64,000 nt of DNA from Lysinibacillus sp. G4S2. Its GTDB lineage: Bacteria > Bacillota > Bacilli > Bacillales_A > Planococcaceae. Shown in pieces: positions 27,387 to 37,108 of this stretch (its first letter is position 1; each line of letters opens with the position of its first letter). The translations under genes were made by a program, and so were the position numbers. The notes beneath the pieces were generated by a model. It was not told where the DNA came from. It ran no database searches and saw only the letters and a list, made by a program, of their open reading frames with translations. Location of the stretch: contig NZ_JAUCFJ010000002.1 in the NCBI RefSeq assembly GCF_030348505.1, forward strand, positions 2,856,001 through 2,920,000, in the 5' to 3' direction.

Positions 27387-27900
27387 GCAGCAGGACCTCC
27401 CATTCAATATGCTGTAGCTTTGGCTTTAATAACTCTCGTCCACGACGTAACCTTGTTTTCACCGTACTCTCCGGAATACTTAAAAGCTCTGCAATTTCAA
27501 TAACAGGCATTTCCTCAAAATAAAAATAAATAAGGACCTCACGCTGTTTCAATGGTAGTGCTAAGATGGCGTTTTCAACTAAGGTTTGTTCATCCTGCTG
27601 CACTAGCATGTCCCTTTTCATGATAGCCTGCTTGGCAAAGATTTTCTGTTGAACTTGTATTTTACGGTATGTCCAGCTGCGTAAATAGTCTTTACTTTTG
27701 TTGATGACGAGCCTCGATAAATATGCCCGTAATTCTCCTCTTTCTTCATAGTTTTGCTGATTATCGTAAAATTTAATAAATACATCTTGAACGATATCTT
27801 CAGCACTTTGTAAATCCTTGACGTAATAAAAGGCAAGTCGGATGAGCCTTTCTGTATGCTGCTGCATTATTTCTTCGAGTTCTTTAATTTCAAGCAACAT
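27379..27900 (-). CDS. ECF RNA polymerase sigma factor
   Basis: This 173-aa sigma-70 protein of the extracytoplasmic-function group has region 2 at about residues 12-80 (LAFYYVKDLQSAEDIVQDVF) and region 4 at about 108-160 (LPLKQREVLIYFYFEEMPV, then IPESTVKTRLRRGRELL). GAGGGGG precedes the ATG. It is translationally coupled to the membrane protein at 26427-27386, the likely regulator. The target regulon cannot be seen. Confidence 0.9.
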   Translation of the reverse strand: MLLEIKELEEIMQQHTERLIRLAFYYVKDLQSAEDIVQDVFIKFYDNQQNYEERGELRAYLSRLVINKSKDYLRSWTYRKIQVQQKIFAKQAIMKRDMLVQQDEQTLVENAILALPLKQREVLIYFYFEEMPVIEIAELLSIPESTVKTRLRRGRELLKPKLQHIEWEVLLHE

Positions 27901-28020
27901 CTCTCCCCCTCTCTGCCCTATAAACGGTGCTCACGGTATAGAGGTTTGCTTTTTTTGTATTTTTTTTAAATAAATGATACCTGTTCTTTGAACTGTGGTT
28001 TTCTTGAGTTGTATTTCTTC

Positions 28021-28350
28021 CTAAGCCGAGTCCAAGGCTAACTCGAGTAGTTATTGGCTTTACCTGATCACATTTCTCGACTACCCGAGCGGTTTTGAGC
28101 TTTACCCGATCACATTCCTTGGCTACCCGAGCGGTTTTGGGCTTTACCTGATCACATTCCTTGGCTACCCGAGCGGTTTGGGGCTTTACCCGAGCACATT
28201 CTTCGGCTACCTGAGCGGTTTGGGGCTTTACCCGATCACATTCTTCGGCTACCTGAGCGGTTTGGGGCTTTACCCGAGCACTTTCTTCGGCTACCTGAGC
28301 GGTTTGGGGCTTTACCCGAGCACTTTCCTCGGCCACCCGAGCAGTTCTGA
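28021..28350. repeat. tandem array 2, 42-bp (2 x 21) period
   Basis: About eight 42-bp units of the type GCTTTACCCGATCACATTC + TTCGGCTACCCGAGCGGTTTGGG. It starts loosely at 28021 and ends 6 bp from the stop of the Lrp gene. A 148-codon minus-strand frame runs through it with 14-residue repeats, but this follows simply from a period divisible by three. Confidence 0.85.
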
Positions 28351-28355
28351 ATTCA

Positions 28356-28799
28356 TTATTCTAAATTTTCATCAGAAAAAGGAGTGATGACCGTTTTTTC
28401 GGATGAAGACAGCACAATATTCGTTGAAGGTGTTCCATAAGGCATCGCATCATCAATAAACTGCTCTAATGTTTCCACTGAGTTAGTTGCAATTTTTACA
28501 ATATAACTGATTTCACCCGCTACACGATAGCATTCAAGGACATCGGGATGTGCGTTACAAAAATCCGAAAGACTTTTACAATCAATTGATTTAAATAAAA
28601 TAATGGCTTGAATGTCGCGATTGATCTTTTTTAAATTAACCCTAGCACCGTAACCTTCAATAATCCCCTGCTCTTCCAGTTTTCTTACACGTTCAATAAC
28701 AGCTGGAGACGATAAATGAACCATAGCCGCTAATTCCTTCATCGATACTTTTGCATTTTGTTGTAATTGCTGTAAAATTTCACGATCTATTTGATCCAT
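28356..28799 (-). CDS. Lrp/AsnC-family regulator
   Basis: This 147-aa regulator has an N-terminal HTH (residues 4-60; DREILQQLQQNAKVSMKELA) and a C-terminal RAM ligand-binding domain (65-140; VAGEISYIVKIAT). Such proteins respond to amino acids. It is divergent from a DJ-1/PfpI gene, the most likely target. Its stop is 6 bp from tandem array 2, and no ordinary terminator is present. Confidence 0.88.
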   Translation of the reverse strand: MDQIDREILQQLQQNAKVSMKELAAMVHLSSPAVIERVRKLEEQGIIEGYGARVNLKKINRDIQAIILFKSIDCKSLSDFCNAHPDVLECYRVAGEISYIVKIATNSVETLEQFIDDAMPYGTPSTNIVLSSSEKTVITPFSDENLE

Positions 28800-28940
28800 A
28801 AGTATCCACCTTTTTTTATAAACTAGATTTAATAAAATTCCTTTTATTATAAAGCAAATTATCTAAATTACATTATACAGATTCTGTCATTGAATAGCAT
28901 TATTCTCTACAATTAGACGTATAAAGGAGGCATTAATAAC

Positions 28941-29525
28941 ATGAAAAAAATATTATTACTATTAGCAAATGGATTTGAGGCAGTTGAGGCGAGTGTTTTT
29001 ACAGATGTACTTGGCTGGAATAAATGGGAGGGTGATGGCACAACAGAGGTCCTGACCGTAGGATTGCATCAACAATTGCAATGTACATGGAATTTTAACG
29101 TAGCTCCTGAAAAGTTGCTTCATGAAATTTCATTAGAGGATTTTGATGCACTTGCGATTCCTGGAGGCTTTGAAGAGGCTGGATTTTATGAAGATGCTTT
29201 TAGCGAGGAGTTCCAGGCGGTAGTTCGTCATTTCGATGAACACAAAAAACCTATTGCGACAATTTGTGTAGCTTCCCTTATTTTAGGTCATAGCGGAGTA
29301 CTACATAATCGAAAAGCTACTACTTATAATCATCCAACTAGTAAACGATTAGCACAGCTACAATCCTATGGTGCAGATATCGTAAATGAACGGGTTGTTC
29401 AGACTGAGCACATTATTACATCCTCAAATCCAGGTACTGCATTTGATGTTGCCTTTTGTTTACTAGAAAGGCTGACATCTGTGGAAAATACAAAGAAGGT
29501 AAAGGATTTAATGGGGTTTAATTAA
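28941..29525 (+). CDS. DJ-1/PfpI family protein
   Basis: This 194-aa flavodoxin-like protein has the nucleophile Cys in PIATICVASLILG (about residue 113) and the conserved Glu in the N-terminal FEAVEASVF. Family members act as chaperones, deglycases or amidotransferase-like enzymes. AAAGGAGG is upstream of the ATG. It is divergent from the Lrp/AsnC regulator and ends in a good terminator. Confidence 0.88.
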   Translation: MKKILLLLANGFEAVEASVFTDVLGWNKWEGDGTTEVLTVGLHQQLQCTWNFNVAPEKLLHEISLEDFDALAIPGGFEEAGFYEDAFSEEFQAVVRHFDEHKKPIATICVASLILGHSGVLHNRKATTYNHPTSKRLAQLQSYGADIVNERVVQTEHIITSSNPGTAFDVAFCLLERLTSVENTKKVKDLMGFN

Positions 29526-29528
29526 TTT

Positions 29529-29570
29529 AATGAAGCTGTCTCCACTAAACACTTGGATACAGCTTCATTC
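29529..29570. terminator. bidirectional terminator
   Basis: AATGAAGCTGT pairs with ACAGCTTCATT. It separates the convergent DJ-1 and LysR genes. Confidence 0.75.
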
Positions 29571-29573
29571 CAT

Positions 29574-30425
29574 TTAATTTGATATTAATTGATATAATTT
29601 CGATCCAAATTCTTTATTTTTTGTAACCAATGAAATTGTTCTTGTTCTTCCAAAATTATTAATTGGTAAGGCAAAAAGCTGAAGATGACCGATATTTTTA
29701 GCCATAAGCTCTGGAACAATCGTAATTCCCATTCCAGTACTTACTGCTCCAAAAATAAAATCCCCAAAGTTTACCTCAGTTATGATATTTGGTGTGTAGC
29801 CAAGAGATTGTATTTGTTCTACTATCTCCTTCCTTGAATCACAAGGAGCTTCATGAACAATAAGCGGCTCCTCACACAATTCAGCAAGCTCAACTGTTGC
29901 TCTTGAATTAAAACGATGATTCAAAGGAAACACAGCATAGTAAGGTTCCGTAAACAATTCCCAACTCCACAAAGATTCTCCCGTATATTTAGCATCCACA
30001 AATACTGCATCAAGTCTACCTTTTTCTAAAGATTGTAACAGTTCATTTGAAGTATTTTGAATCATTAATGTTATAGGTCGATCTAGTTGCTTAAGTTCAT
30101 TCATTTTGTTTGGCAAATAGTAAGTGGCTAAGCTAGGCAGACCACCGATTGCAATAGGGTTACTCTGACTAAATTGCTGTAATTCTTCACGAATAGATGT
30201 TAATTCAGTCAAAACTGGTGTAATTCTAGTGTAAAAACGTTCGCCAGCTTCTGTTAATTCGATACCAATAGATGTCCTATGAAATAGCTCGATACCAAGA
30301 TTATTCTCTAAGTTTCGTATATGTTTACTTAGTGCAGGTTGGGAAAGATTAGTGATTTGTGCAGCTTTAGAAAAACTTTTTTGATTGGCAGCGGCAATAA
30401 AACTGTGTATCCATTCTACATTCAT
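29574..30425 (-). CDS. LysR-family regulator
   Basis: This 283-aa regulator has an N-terminal HTH (residues 2-60; FSKAAQITNLSQPALSKHIRN) and a type-2 periplasmic-binding-like effector domain (about 88-283). The ATG at 30425 follows GGAG by 8 nt; the GTG three codons earlier overlaps it. It is divergent from an MFS exporter with two matching palindromes between, so it probably controls that exporter. Confidence 0.88.
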   Translation of the reverse strand: MNVEWIHSFIAAANQKSFSKAAQITNLSQPALSKHIRNLENNLGIELFHRTSIGIELTEAGERFYTRITPVLTELTSIREELQQFSQSNPIAIGGLPSLATYYLPNKMNELKQLDRPITLMIQNTSNELLQSLEKGRLDAVFVDAKYTGESLWSWELFTEPYYAVFPLNHRFNSRATVELAELCEEPLIVHEAPCDSRKEIVEQIQSLGYTPNIITEVNFGDFIFGAVSTGMGITIVPELMAKNIGHLQLFALPINNFGRTRTISLVTKNKEFGSKLYQLISN

Positions 30426-30443
30426 TATATTCACTCCATAGCC

Positions 30444-30460
30444 TATAACGTTTTGTTATA
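30444..30460. promoter_or_regulatory. LysR operator candidate 1
   Basis: TATAAC-N5-GTTATA, just upstream of the LysR start, fits the T-N11-A LysR box. Confidence 0.6.
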
Positions 30461-30532
30461 CCCTTATAAAATAGTGATTGTTCCATATTCAACGTTTTCT
30501 AGTAATCTATTAAATATAGAAGGTGCTTCGAT

Positions 30533-30549
30533 TATAACATATTGTTATA
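30533..30549. promoter_or_regulatory. LysR operator candidate 2
   Basis: The same TATAAC-N5-GTTATA dyad, 89 bp from site 1, extends to TTATAACA/TGTTATAA. It lies 54 bp before the MFS start. Confidence 0.6.
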
Positions 30550-30602
30550 AGTTAACTAATCGAAAAAATGCTTAGCATCTTTAATATATGGAGGTTCAAT
30601 AG

Positions 30603-31745
30603 ATGAAAAATGTTTTATTATTATCCTTTGGCATGTTTGCCTTGGGCTTTGATGCCTATGTGATCGCAGGGCTTCTTCCAGGAATTAGCGATACGTATCA
30701 AAAAAGCACGTCACAAGTCGGCCAAGCTGTGAGCGTTTTTACTTTATTTTACGCAATTTCAGCGCCATTATTCTCTTCTTTACTTGCAGGAAAACCAATT
30801 AAAAAAATCTTAATATGGTCAATGCTTATTTTCACTATAGCAAATAGTATTACAGCTTTAGCGCCGACTTTTTCTATTCTTCTTCTATCAAGAGCAATTG
30901 CGGGGACAGGGGCTGGATTATTTTCACCTTTAGCTGTAGCAGCTTCTACAAAATTCGTTTCTAGTGAAAAAAAAGGGAGAGCTCTAGGGTTGACTATCGG
31001 AGGAATGAGTATGGGAACAGTGCTTGGCGTTCCTTTAGGAATCTATATATCAAACTTATTTGATTGGAAAGTAACACTTTGGCTATTAGTGATGATCGGT
31101 GTAATTTCTATTTTATGTATGTATATTTTCCTACCCGATTTCCCAACAACACCTCCCCCCGCCCTTAACGAACGACTAAAAATGTTCCTAGATAAAAGAG
31201 TAACTATAACTGTATGTATAACATTTTTCGGCAGTGTTGCCAGCCTTGGCTTATACACATATCTATCTCCCCTATTAGAGGAAATGGCAGGCTCCAGTAA
31301 CTTAACGATATATCTTTGGGCATGGGGATTGGGTGGCTTATTTGGAAGTATAATAATTGGTTACTTAATCGACTATTTCGGAAAACCAAAAACTTTGGTT
31401 ACAATCATATTATTTACTTTAACTTTATCCATTATTTGTATACCATTAATGATTAACTTACCTATAATAAAATACTTACCGTTCTTTGTCTGGGGAGCAA
31501 TGGGATGGGCATGTCAAGCACCTCAACAACATATTTTACTATCATATCAGCCAAATAACGGAAGCTCAGCAGTGGCATTAAACAGCTCTGTAAATTATTT
31601 AGGCAGTGCAATAGGCGCAAGCTTAGGCGGGATTGTATTGTCCTTACAAATTGGATCAATTAAGTTGATTTATTTTGCAGTAATTTCTATGTCATTTGCA
31701 ATTTGTTTACAGTTTTATAGCATGAAGAAAAAATTTAGCGATTAA
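30603..31745 (+). CDS. MFS efflux transporter (DHA1 type)
   Basis: This 380-aa, 12-helix permease resembles arabinose-efflux/drug-efflux AraJ/YdhP-type MFS proteins. Motifs are GMFALGFDAYVIAGLLPGI in TM1 and the motif-C-like GGMSMGTVLGVPLGIYIS in TM5. The ribosome-binding site is ATGGAGG. It is divergent from the LysR regulator. Directly downstream lies tandem array 3 instead of a classical terminator. The substrate is unknown. Confidence 0.87.
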   Translation: MKNVLLLSFGMFALGFDAYVIAGLLPGISDTYQKSTSQVGQAVSVFTLFYAISAPLFSSLLAGKPIKKILIWSMLIFTIANSITALAPTFSILLLSRAIAGTGAGLFSPLAVAASTKFVSSEKKGRALGLTIGGMSMGTVLGVPLGIYISNLFDWKVTLWLLVMIGVISILCMYIFLPDFPTTPPPALNERLKMFLDKRVTITVCITFFGSVASLGLYTYLSPLLEEMAGSSNLTIYLWAWGLGGLFGSIIIGYLIDYFGKPKTLVTIILFTLTLSIICIPLMINLPIIKYLPFFVWGAMGWACQAPQQHILLSYQPNNGSSAVALNSSVNYLGSAIGASLGGIVLSLQIGSIKLIYFAVISMSFAICLQFYSMKKKFSD

Positions 31746-31759
31746 ATTTATTTAACAAT

Positions 31760-32716
31760 TGCGGCTCTAACTGTTGATTCGATGATTTTATTTGTCGCTT
31801 CGATGGTTAGAATTGCAACTTGAAGACTCTATCATTCATCTTGAAACTTCTATTCGTCATATCGAAGGTCCTATCCACGATTTTGAAGGCCCTATCCACG
31901 ATTTTGGAGGTTCTATCCACGATTTTAACGTTTCTATCCACGATTTCGGAGGTTCTATCCATCACTTTGGCGATTCTATCCGTCACTTTGACTGTTCTAT
32001 ACGTCGCTTCTGTTGTTCTTTCCGTCGCCCTGACGATTCTATCCGTCACTTTGATTGTTCATTCCGTCGCTCTGATGATTCTATCCGTCACTTTGACTGT
32101 TCTATCCGTCACTCTGTTTTCTATCCGTCGCTTCGGCTGTTCTTTCCGCCACTTTGACGATTCTATCCGTCACTTTGACTGTTCTATCCGTCACTCTGTT
32201 TTCTATCCGTCGCTTCGGCTGTTCTTTCCGTCGCTCTGATGATTCTATCCGTCACTCTGTTTTCTATCCGTCGCTTCGGCTGTTCTTTCCGCCAGTTTGA
32301 CGATACTATCCGTCACTTTGACTGTTCTATCCGTCACTCTGTTTTCTATCCGTCGCTTCGGCTATTCTTTCCGTCGCTCTGACGATTCTATCCGTCACTT
32401 TGACTGTTCTTTCCGTCACTCTGTTTTCTATCCGTCGCTTCGGCTGTTCTTTCCGTCGCTCGGATGATTCTATCCGTCACTTTGACTGTTTTTTCCGTCG
32501 CTCGGATGATTCTATCCGTCACTTTGACTGTTTTTTCCGTCGCTCTGTTTTCTATCCGTCACTTTGACTGTTCTATCCGTCGCTTCAATTGTTCTTTCCG
32601 TCACTTTGAAGTTCTATCCGTCGCTTTGATTGTTCTTTCCGTCACTCCGTTTTCTATCCGTCACTTTGCCTATCCGGAGGTGTCTATCCATCACTTTAAC
32701 CGGGCTATCAATCACT
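31760..32716. repeat. tandem array 3, 21-bp period
   Basis: Over 900 bp of degenerate 21-bp units, typified by TCTATCCGTCACTTTGACTG plus T; the first units read CCTATCCACGATTTTGAAG. Some units are 19 bp (TCTATCCGTCACTCTGTTT), which breaks every long frame, so the array is not maintained as coding sequence. It starts about 15 bp after the MFS stop. A lone unit recurs at 33320-33341. Confidence 0.85.
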
Positions 32717-32868
32717 AAGAATTATAAAGTGCATTACTACCATTATCTAGGTAATGGCGTTTGAAAAAGTTGTAGCTTGCATTAAATGTAAACTCCCACA
32801 ATCTGTAACTATTTGTAATTTATTTCGTCTAATTGGCAATAGAATACATTTTTTTGGGAGGCAGCCTA

Positions 32869-33267
32869 ATGAAAAAATTTTTGTTTCTAATTTTGTTGGT
32901 AAGTCTATTTTTGATTTCTGCTTGTACAAATGAAAAAACGCAATCATTAGAAGCCTTTTATAAGGAAGCAAAAATTGAAAGTATAGATAAAGTAATCATC
33001 CAAGAGGGTTCAACTGGTGCTTCAAAAACGATAACTAAGCAAGAACAAATCAATGAATTCGTTTCTCTGATTAAAGATATAAAGTTTACTCCACAAGAAA
33101 ATCAAGAAAAACGTGTTGGATGGAAATACGGTATTACTCTTTTTGATAGTAAAAGAGAATTTAAATTTACACTAAGTGAAATTGATGATATCTACTATGA
33201 TTCAAACCCAGATATTTATCCTATTGTAGAGAACTATTACAAACAGTTGGAAATTGTAGAAAAGTAA
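32869..33267 (+). CDS. lipoprotein, hypothetical
   Basis: This 132-aa secreted lipoprotein has the signal peptide MKKFLFLILLVSLFLISAC with lipobox LISAC, so Cys19 is lipidated. The mature part is a small alpha/beta domain (IESIDKVIIQEGSTGASKT, GWKYGITLFDSKREF). The ATG at 32869 follows GGGAGGC. The role is unknown. Followed by a terminator. Confidence 0.8.
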   Translation: MKKFLFLILLVSLFLISACTNEKTQSLEAFYKEAKIESIDKVIIQEGSTGASKTITKQEQINEFVSLIKDIKFTPQENQEKRVGWKYGITLFDSKREFKFTLSEIDDIYYDSNPDIYPIVENYYKQLEIVEK

Positions 33268-33284
33268 AGATTTTAAAACTAATG

Positions 33285-33307
33285 ACCTCTTTATATTGAG
33301 GTTTTTT
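33285..33307 (+). terminator. terminator of lipoprotein gene
   Basis: ACCTC/GAGGT stem with a T6 tail. Confidence 0.7.
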
Positions 33308-33360
33308 GTTTTTCGGAACTTCTATCCGTTACTTCGATGAGTTGTTTTGACAGAAGTGCA

Positions 33361-33392
33361 TAAAAAAACCGACCTCCTAGGAGATCGGTTTT
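33361..33392 (-). terminator. terminator of aconitase gene
   Basis: AAAACCGATCTCC pairs with its complement around CTAGGAGG, with a T-run in the minus direction. It lies 14 bp past the acnA stop. Confidence 0.8.
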
Positions 33393-33405
33393 CATATTTA
33401 AATGA

Positions 33406-36111
33406 TTACTCAGCAGCTTTTGCGCGAAGAACCATTTGTAGGATACCACCGTGACGGTAGTAGTCTACTTCTACTTCTGAGTCGAAACGAGCTAAAGCTT
33501 GGAAAGTTTTAACTGAACCGTCTTCAGATTTAGCAGTAACTGTTAAGATTTCACGTGGTTTTACGTTGTCAGTAATGTTTACAGAGATTTCTTCTTTACC
33601 AGTTAAGCCTAAAGTTTCAGCTGATTCACCTGGCATGAATTGAAGTGGAAGAACACCCATCATTACTAAGTTAGAACGGTGGATACGCTCGTATGATTGT
33701 GCGATAACAGTTTTCACGCCAAGTAGGAATGTACCTTTCGCAGCCCAGTCACGAGAAGAACCCATACCGTAGTCGTTACCAGCAAGTACTACTAAGCCAG
33801 TACCTTGCTCTTGGTATTTCATACATGCGTCATAGATGTACTCTACTTCGCCTGTTGGCCAGTAAGTAGTGAATCCACCCTCTGTACCAGGAGCAACTTG
33901 GTTACGGATACGGATGTTTGCAAATGTACCACGCATCATAACTTCGTGGTTACCACGACGAGAACCGTATGAGTTGAAGTCACGGATTGCAACACCGTTT
34001 TCGATTAAATATTTACCTGCAGGTGTATCTTTACCGATTGCACCAGCTGGAGAAATATGGTCAGTTGTAATTGAGTCACCGAACTTCGCCATAATGCGTA
34101 AGCCGTCTAAGCCTTTAATAGCTTCTGGCTCTTTTGCAAGACCTTGGAAGAATGGTGGGTTTTGGATGTAAGTTGATTTGTCATCAAATGTGTATAGAGA
34201 CTCAGTTGATGTTTCAATTGCATTCCATTTTTCGTTCGCTGTGAATACAGTTTCGTATTCTTTTTGGAATAATTCACGGTTAACTACAGTACCTAATACT
34301 GCGTTAACTTCTTCAGTTGAAGGCCAGATATCAGCGAAGAATACTTCGTTGCCATCTTTGTCTTTACCGAATGAATCTTTTTGTAGGTCAACATCCACAG
34401 TACCAGCAAGTGCATAAGCAACAACAAGTGGTGGTGAAGCTAAGTAGTTAGCTTTTACAAGTGGGTGTACACGGCCTTCGAAGTTACGGTTACCAGAAAG
34501 AACTGATGTTACGAATAAATCGTTCTCTTTGATTGCTTCTTCGATTTCAGGAAGTAATGGACCTGAGTTACCGATACATGTTGTACAACCGTAACCTACA
34601 GTGTTGAAACCGATTTGGTCAAGGTAAGTTTGTAAACCTGAATCTTCTAGGTAACCAGTTACTACTTTAGAACCTGGTGCTAAAGAAGTTTTTACCCATT
34701 TAGGCACAGTTAGACCTTTTTCTACAGCTTTTTTCGCAACTAAGCCCGCAGCGATTAATACGTATGGGTTAGATGTATTTGTACAAGAAGTGATTGCAGC
34801 GATTGCTACAGCACCTGTTGGGATTTCTACATCACCTTCAGCGAATTTAGCTACAGAAGTTTTTGCGAATTCATCTTCAGTTAAACCGAAACCTTGTGTA
34901 CCTTGTGGTGCCACTACTGCTTCTTTGTAACGAGTACGCATTTGAGATAGTGGAATTAAGTCTTGTGGACGTTTTGGACCAGAAAGGTTTGGTTCGATTT
35001 CAGCTAAGTTTACTTCTAATACGTCAGTGTAAACTGGCTCTAAAGTTGGATCGAAGAACATGTGGTTAGACTTTAAGTAAGATTCTACAACCGCGATGTG
35101 CTCTTCGTCACGACCAGTTAAACGCATGTAGTTTAATGATTCTTCGTCAATTGCGAAGAAACCACATGTAGCACCATATTCAGGAGCCATGTTAGAGATT
35201 GTCGCACGGTCAGCTAGTGGTAATTTAGTTACGCCAGGTCCGAAGAACTCAACGAACTTACCAACTACGCCACGTTGACGTAATACTTGAGTTACTTTTA
35301 ATGCTAAGTCAGTAGCAGTAGTTCCGTTTGGAAGATCGCCAACTAATTTAACACCGATAACTTCTGGAATTGGGAAGTATGAAGGTTGACCAAGCATACC
35401 TGCTTCAGCTTCGATACCACCAACGCCCCATCCAAGAACGCCGATACCGTTGATCATTGTTGTATGAGAGTCAGTACCTACTACTGAGTCTGGGAATGTT
35501 TCGAAAGTACCGTCAGCATTTTCGTTTACATGTACAACTGGAGCTAAATACTCTAAGTTTACTTGGTGAACGATACCAGTTGCTGGTGGTACAGCACGGA
35601 AGTTATTGTAAGCAGTTTGAGCCCATTTTAAGAAGTTATAACGCTCAGCGTTACGTTCAAATTCTAGGTCCATGTTTGCTGCTAATGCAGATGCATTACC
35701 GTATTTGTCAACTTGTACTGAGTGGTCAATTACAAGGTCAACTGGAATAGCAGGGTTGATTTTGCTTGGGTCGCCACCCATTTCTTTCATAGCAGAACGT
35801 AGAGAAGCAAGGTCAACTACTACTGGTACACCAGTAAAGTCTTGTAATACAACGCGTGAAGGTTTGAATGGTACTTCAGCTTCTGGATCTGCACCGTTAC
35901 CCCATTTTGCTAATTCGTTTACGTGCTCTTCTTTGATTACATATGCATCATATTGACGTAAAACAGATTCTAATAATACTTTGATTGAGTAAGGAAGGTT
36001 TGAAACTTTTGCAACGCCAGCTTTTTCAATCGCAGCTAAGTCATAGTAATTATAAGATTTACCATTAACTTCGAATGATGCGCGGCTGTTGTGTAAATTA
36101 CCTTGTGCCAT
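33406..36111 (-). CDS. acnA: aconitate hydratase
   Basis: This 901-aa [4Fe-4S] enzyme of the TCA cycle interconverts citrate and isocitrate. It is of the AcnA/IRP1 type and can moonlight as an RNA-binding protein in bacilli. Cluster Cys are in [14 protein letters not shown] and [12 protein letters not shown]; the swivel domain has [14 protein letters not shown]. Length matches Bacillus CitB (909 aa). A candidate CcpC site lies about 130 bp upstream. It is monocistronic with its own terminator. The strong, G/C-balanced codon bias suggests high expression. Confidence 0.97.
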   Translation of the reverse strand: MAQGNLHNSRASFEVNGKSYNYYDLAAIEKAGVAKVSNLPYSIKVLLESVLRQYDAYVIKEEHVNELAKWGNGADPEAEVPFKPSRVVLQDFTGVPVVVDLASLRSAMKEMGGDPSKINPAIPVDLVIDHSVQVDKYGNASALAANMDLEFERNAERYNFLKWAQTAYNNFRAVPPATGIVHQVNLEYLAPVVHVNENADGTFETFPDSVVGTDSHTTMINGIGVLGWGVGGIEAEAGMLGQPSYFPIPEVIGVKLVGDLPNGTTATDLALKVTQVLRQRGVVGKFVEFFGPGVTKLPLADRATISNMAPEYGATCGFFAIDEESLNYMRLTGRDEEHIAVVESYLKSNHMFFDPTLEPVYTDVLEVNLAEIEPNLSGPKRPQDLIPLSQMRTRYKEAVVAPQGTQGFGLTEDEFAKTSVAKFAEGDVEIPTGAVAIAAITSCTNTSNPYVLIAAGLVAKKAVEKGLTVPKWVKTSLAPGSKVVTGYLEDSGLQTYLDQIGFNTVGYGCTTCIGNSGPLLPEIEEAIKENDLFVTSVLSGNRNFEGRVHPLVKANYLASPPLVVAYALAGTVDVDLQKDSFGKDKDGNEVFFADIWPSTEEVNAVLGTVVNRELFQKEYETVFTANEKWNAIETSTESLYTFDDKSTYIQNPPFFQGLAKEPEAIKGLDGLRIMAKFGDSITTDHISPAGAIGKDTPAGKYLIENGVAIRDFNSYGSRRGNHEVMMRGTFANIRIRNQVAPGTEGGFTTYWPTGEVEYIYDACMKYQEQGTGLVVLAGNDYGMGSSRDWAAKGTFLLGVKTVIAQSYERIHRSNLVMMGVLPLQFMPGESAETLGLTGKEEISVNITDNVKPREILTVTAKSEDGSVKTFQALARFDSEVEVDYYRHGGILQMVLRAKAAE

Positions 36112-36235
36112 TTGCGGATCCCCCTAAATATCTTTTTGAAAAGGCCTATTAAAAAAATTTAAAGCATCTTTTCTCCAATACCCATGATAACGCATTAATA
36201 TTCATAAGTAAATTACATTAATATTATCTTTTTCA

Positions 36236-36250
36236 ATAAGTAATTCTTAT
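36236..36250 (-). promoter_or_regulatory. candidate CcpC box of acnA
   Basis: ATAA-N7-TTAT matches the dyad bound by CcpC upstream of citB and citZ in Bacillus subtilis. It lies about 125-140 bp upstream of the aconitase start. The match is short, so context carries most of the weight. Confidence 0.45.
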
Positions 36251-37108
36251 GACCTTGATTTCTAACCTAAATGTATTTAATTTTTTGATGTGCATAATAT
36301 GAAGGTTTTGCTGAAAGGACATTTTTATACATTAGAAGCTAAATGTTTTAAAGGGAGTACTTGTAGTTTTTTATTTTGAAATGGCGATCCAGTAAAAAAT
36401 CAATGATTTGGCTTTGTGCTTGTACAAAGTACTCCCTTCCGAATCCGTGACATCCGCCAGAGATTTTAACTTATTTTCAGAGAATGTTTTGACATCCTCT
36501 GAAAAGTAACTTAAATCTGCATTCATCTGTTCACCATAGGGGTAGGAGACTTCTGTATCCGTCGCTACAAAAATATTGCTGAAATAAGTTAAATTTCCCG
36601 GACAAGTAATAGTAATAATAGAAGCAATCATAACAAAAAAACGTATTTACAACAACTGTTATCCTTGAATATTTAGAACATTCACATTTTTATTCTTCGT
36701 TCAACCTAATGTCACAGCATGGATCCTTTTAAATATGTAATAAAAACCTCAAGAAAAAATCTTTAAAATCAAATGTAATAAAAAAACGGACTGTCTATTT
36801 TGTGATTACTAGCATTTTGAAACCACTTACTCACTCCCCTGCACATATTATCCCGAAAACGAATCCAAAGATTTTCAGTTCGTTTTTCAATTCGAAATTA
36901 GGCTTAGTATATGCTTCTTCTAGCACAATCCATATTCTGGTTTGCTTTCAGATTTATCTTTAATAATTTTCCCTTTAATCAATTCACACATTTTTTAATT
37001 AATAACAAATTGATTAATATGTCTAAAGCATTCAGTAGAGTACTGAATACTATGAATATGTAAGCTGCAGATTATAAAACTTTTATTTGCAAAGGAGGTG
37101 AATTTCAA
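36251..37108. other. gap with decayed gene and conserved upstream block
   Basis: 36371-36640 contains a minus-strand remnant (..TEVSYPYGEQMNADLSYFSE..) that is homologous to 3890-4030. A short piece of the same family (GGCTTTGTGTTTGTAC) recurs at 37840-37860. From about 36945 to 37108 the sequence is strongly similar to the region upstream of the paralogous gene at 58669 and should contain the promoter. Confidence 0.5.

Noticed and set aside
27890..28336. 148-codon repeat-rich ORF (VAEECDRVKPQTAR units) on the minus strand
   Set aside because: It is a by-product of a 42-bp period being divisible by three. It lacks a ribosome-binding site, and the homologous array 1 does not keep a frame.
28021..28350. 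CRISPR array
   Set aside because: Units are contiguous 42-bp repeats without unique spacers, and no cas genes are present; the same applies to arrays 1 and 3.
31792..32718. Heptad-repeat proteins in array 3
   Set aside because: 19-bp units interrupt every frame, and no ribosome-binding site or signal supports translation.
33869..35956. Several plus-strand ORFs of 67-100 codons inside acnA
   Set aside because: Antisense shadows of a highly biased gene, without ribosome-binding sites.
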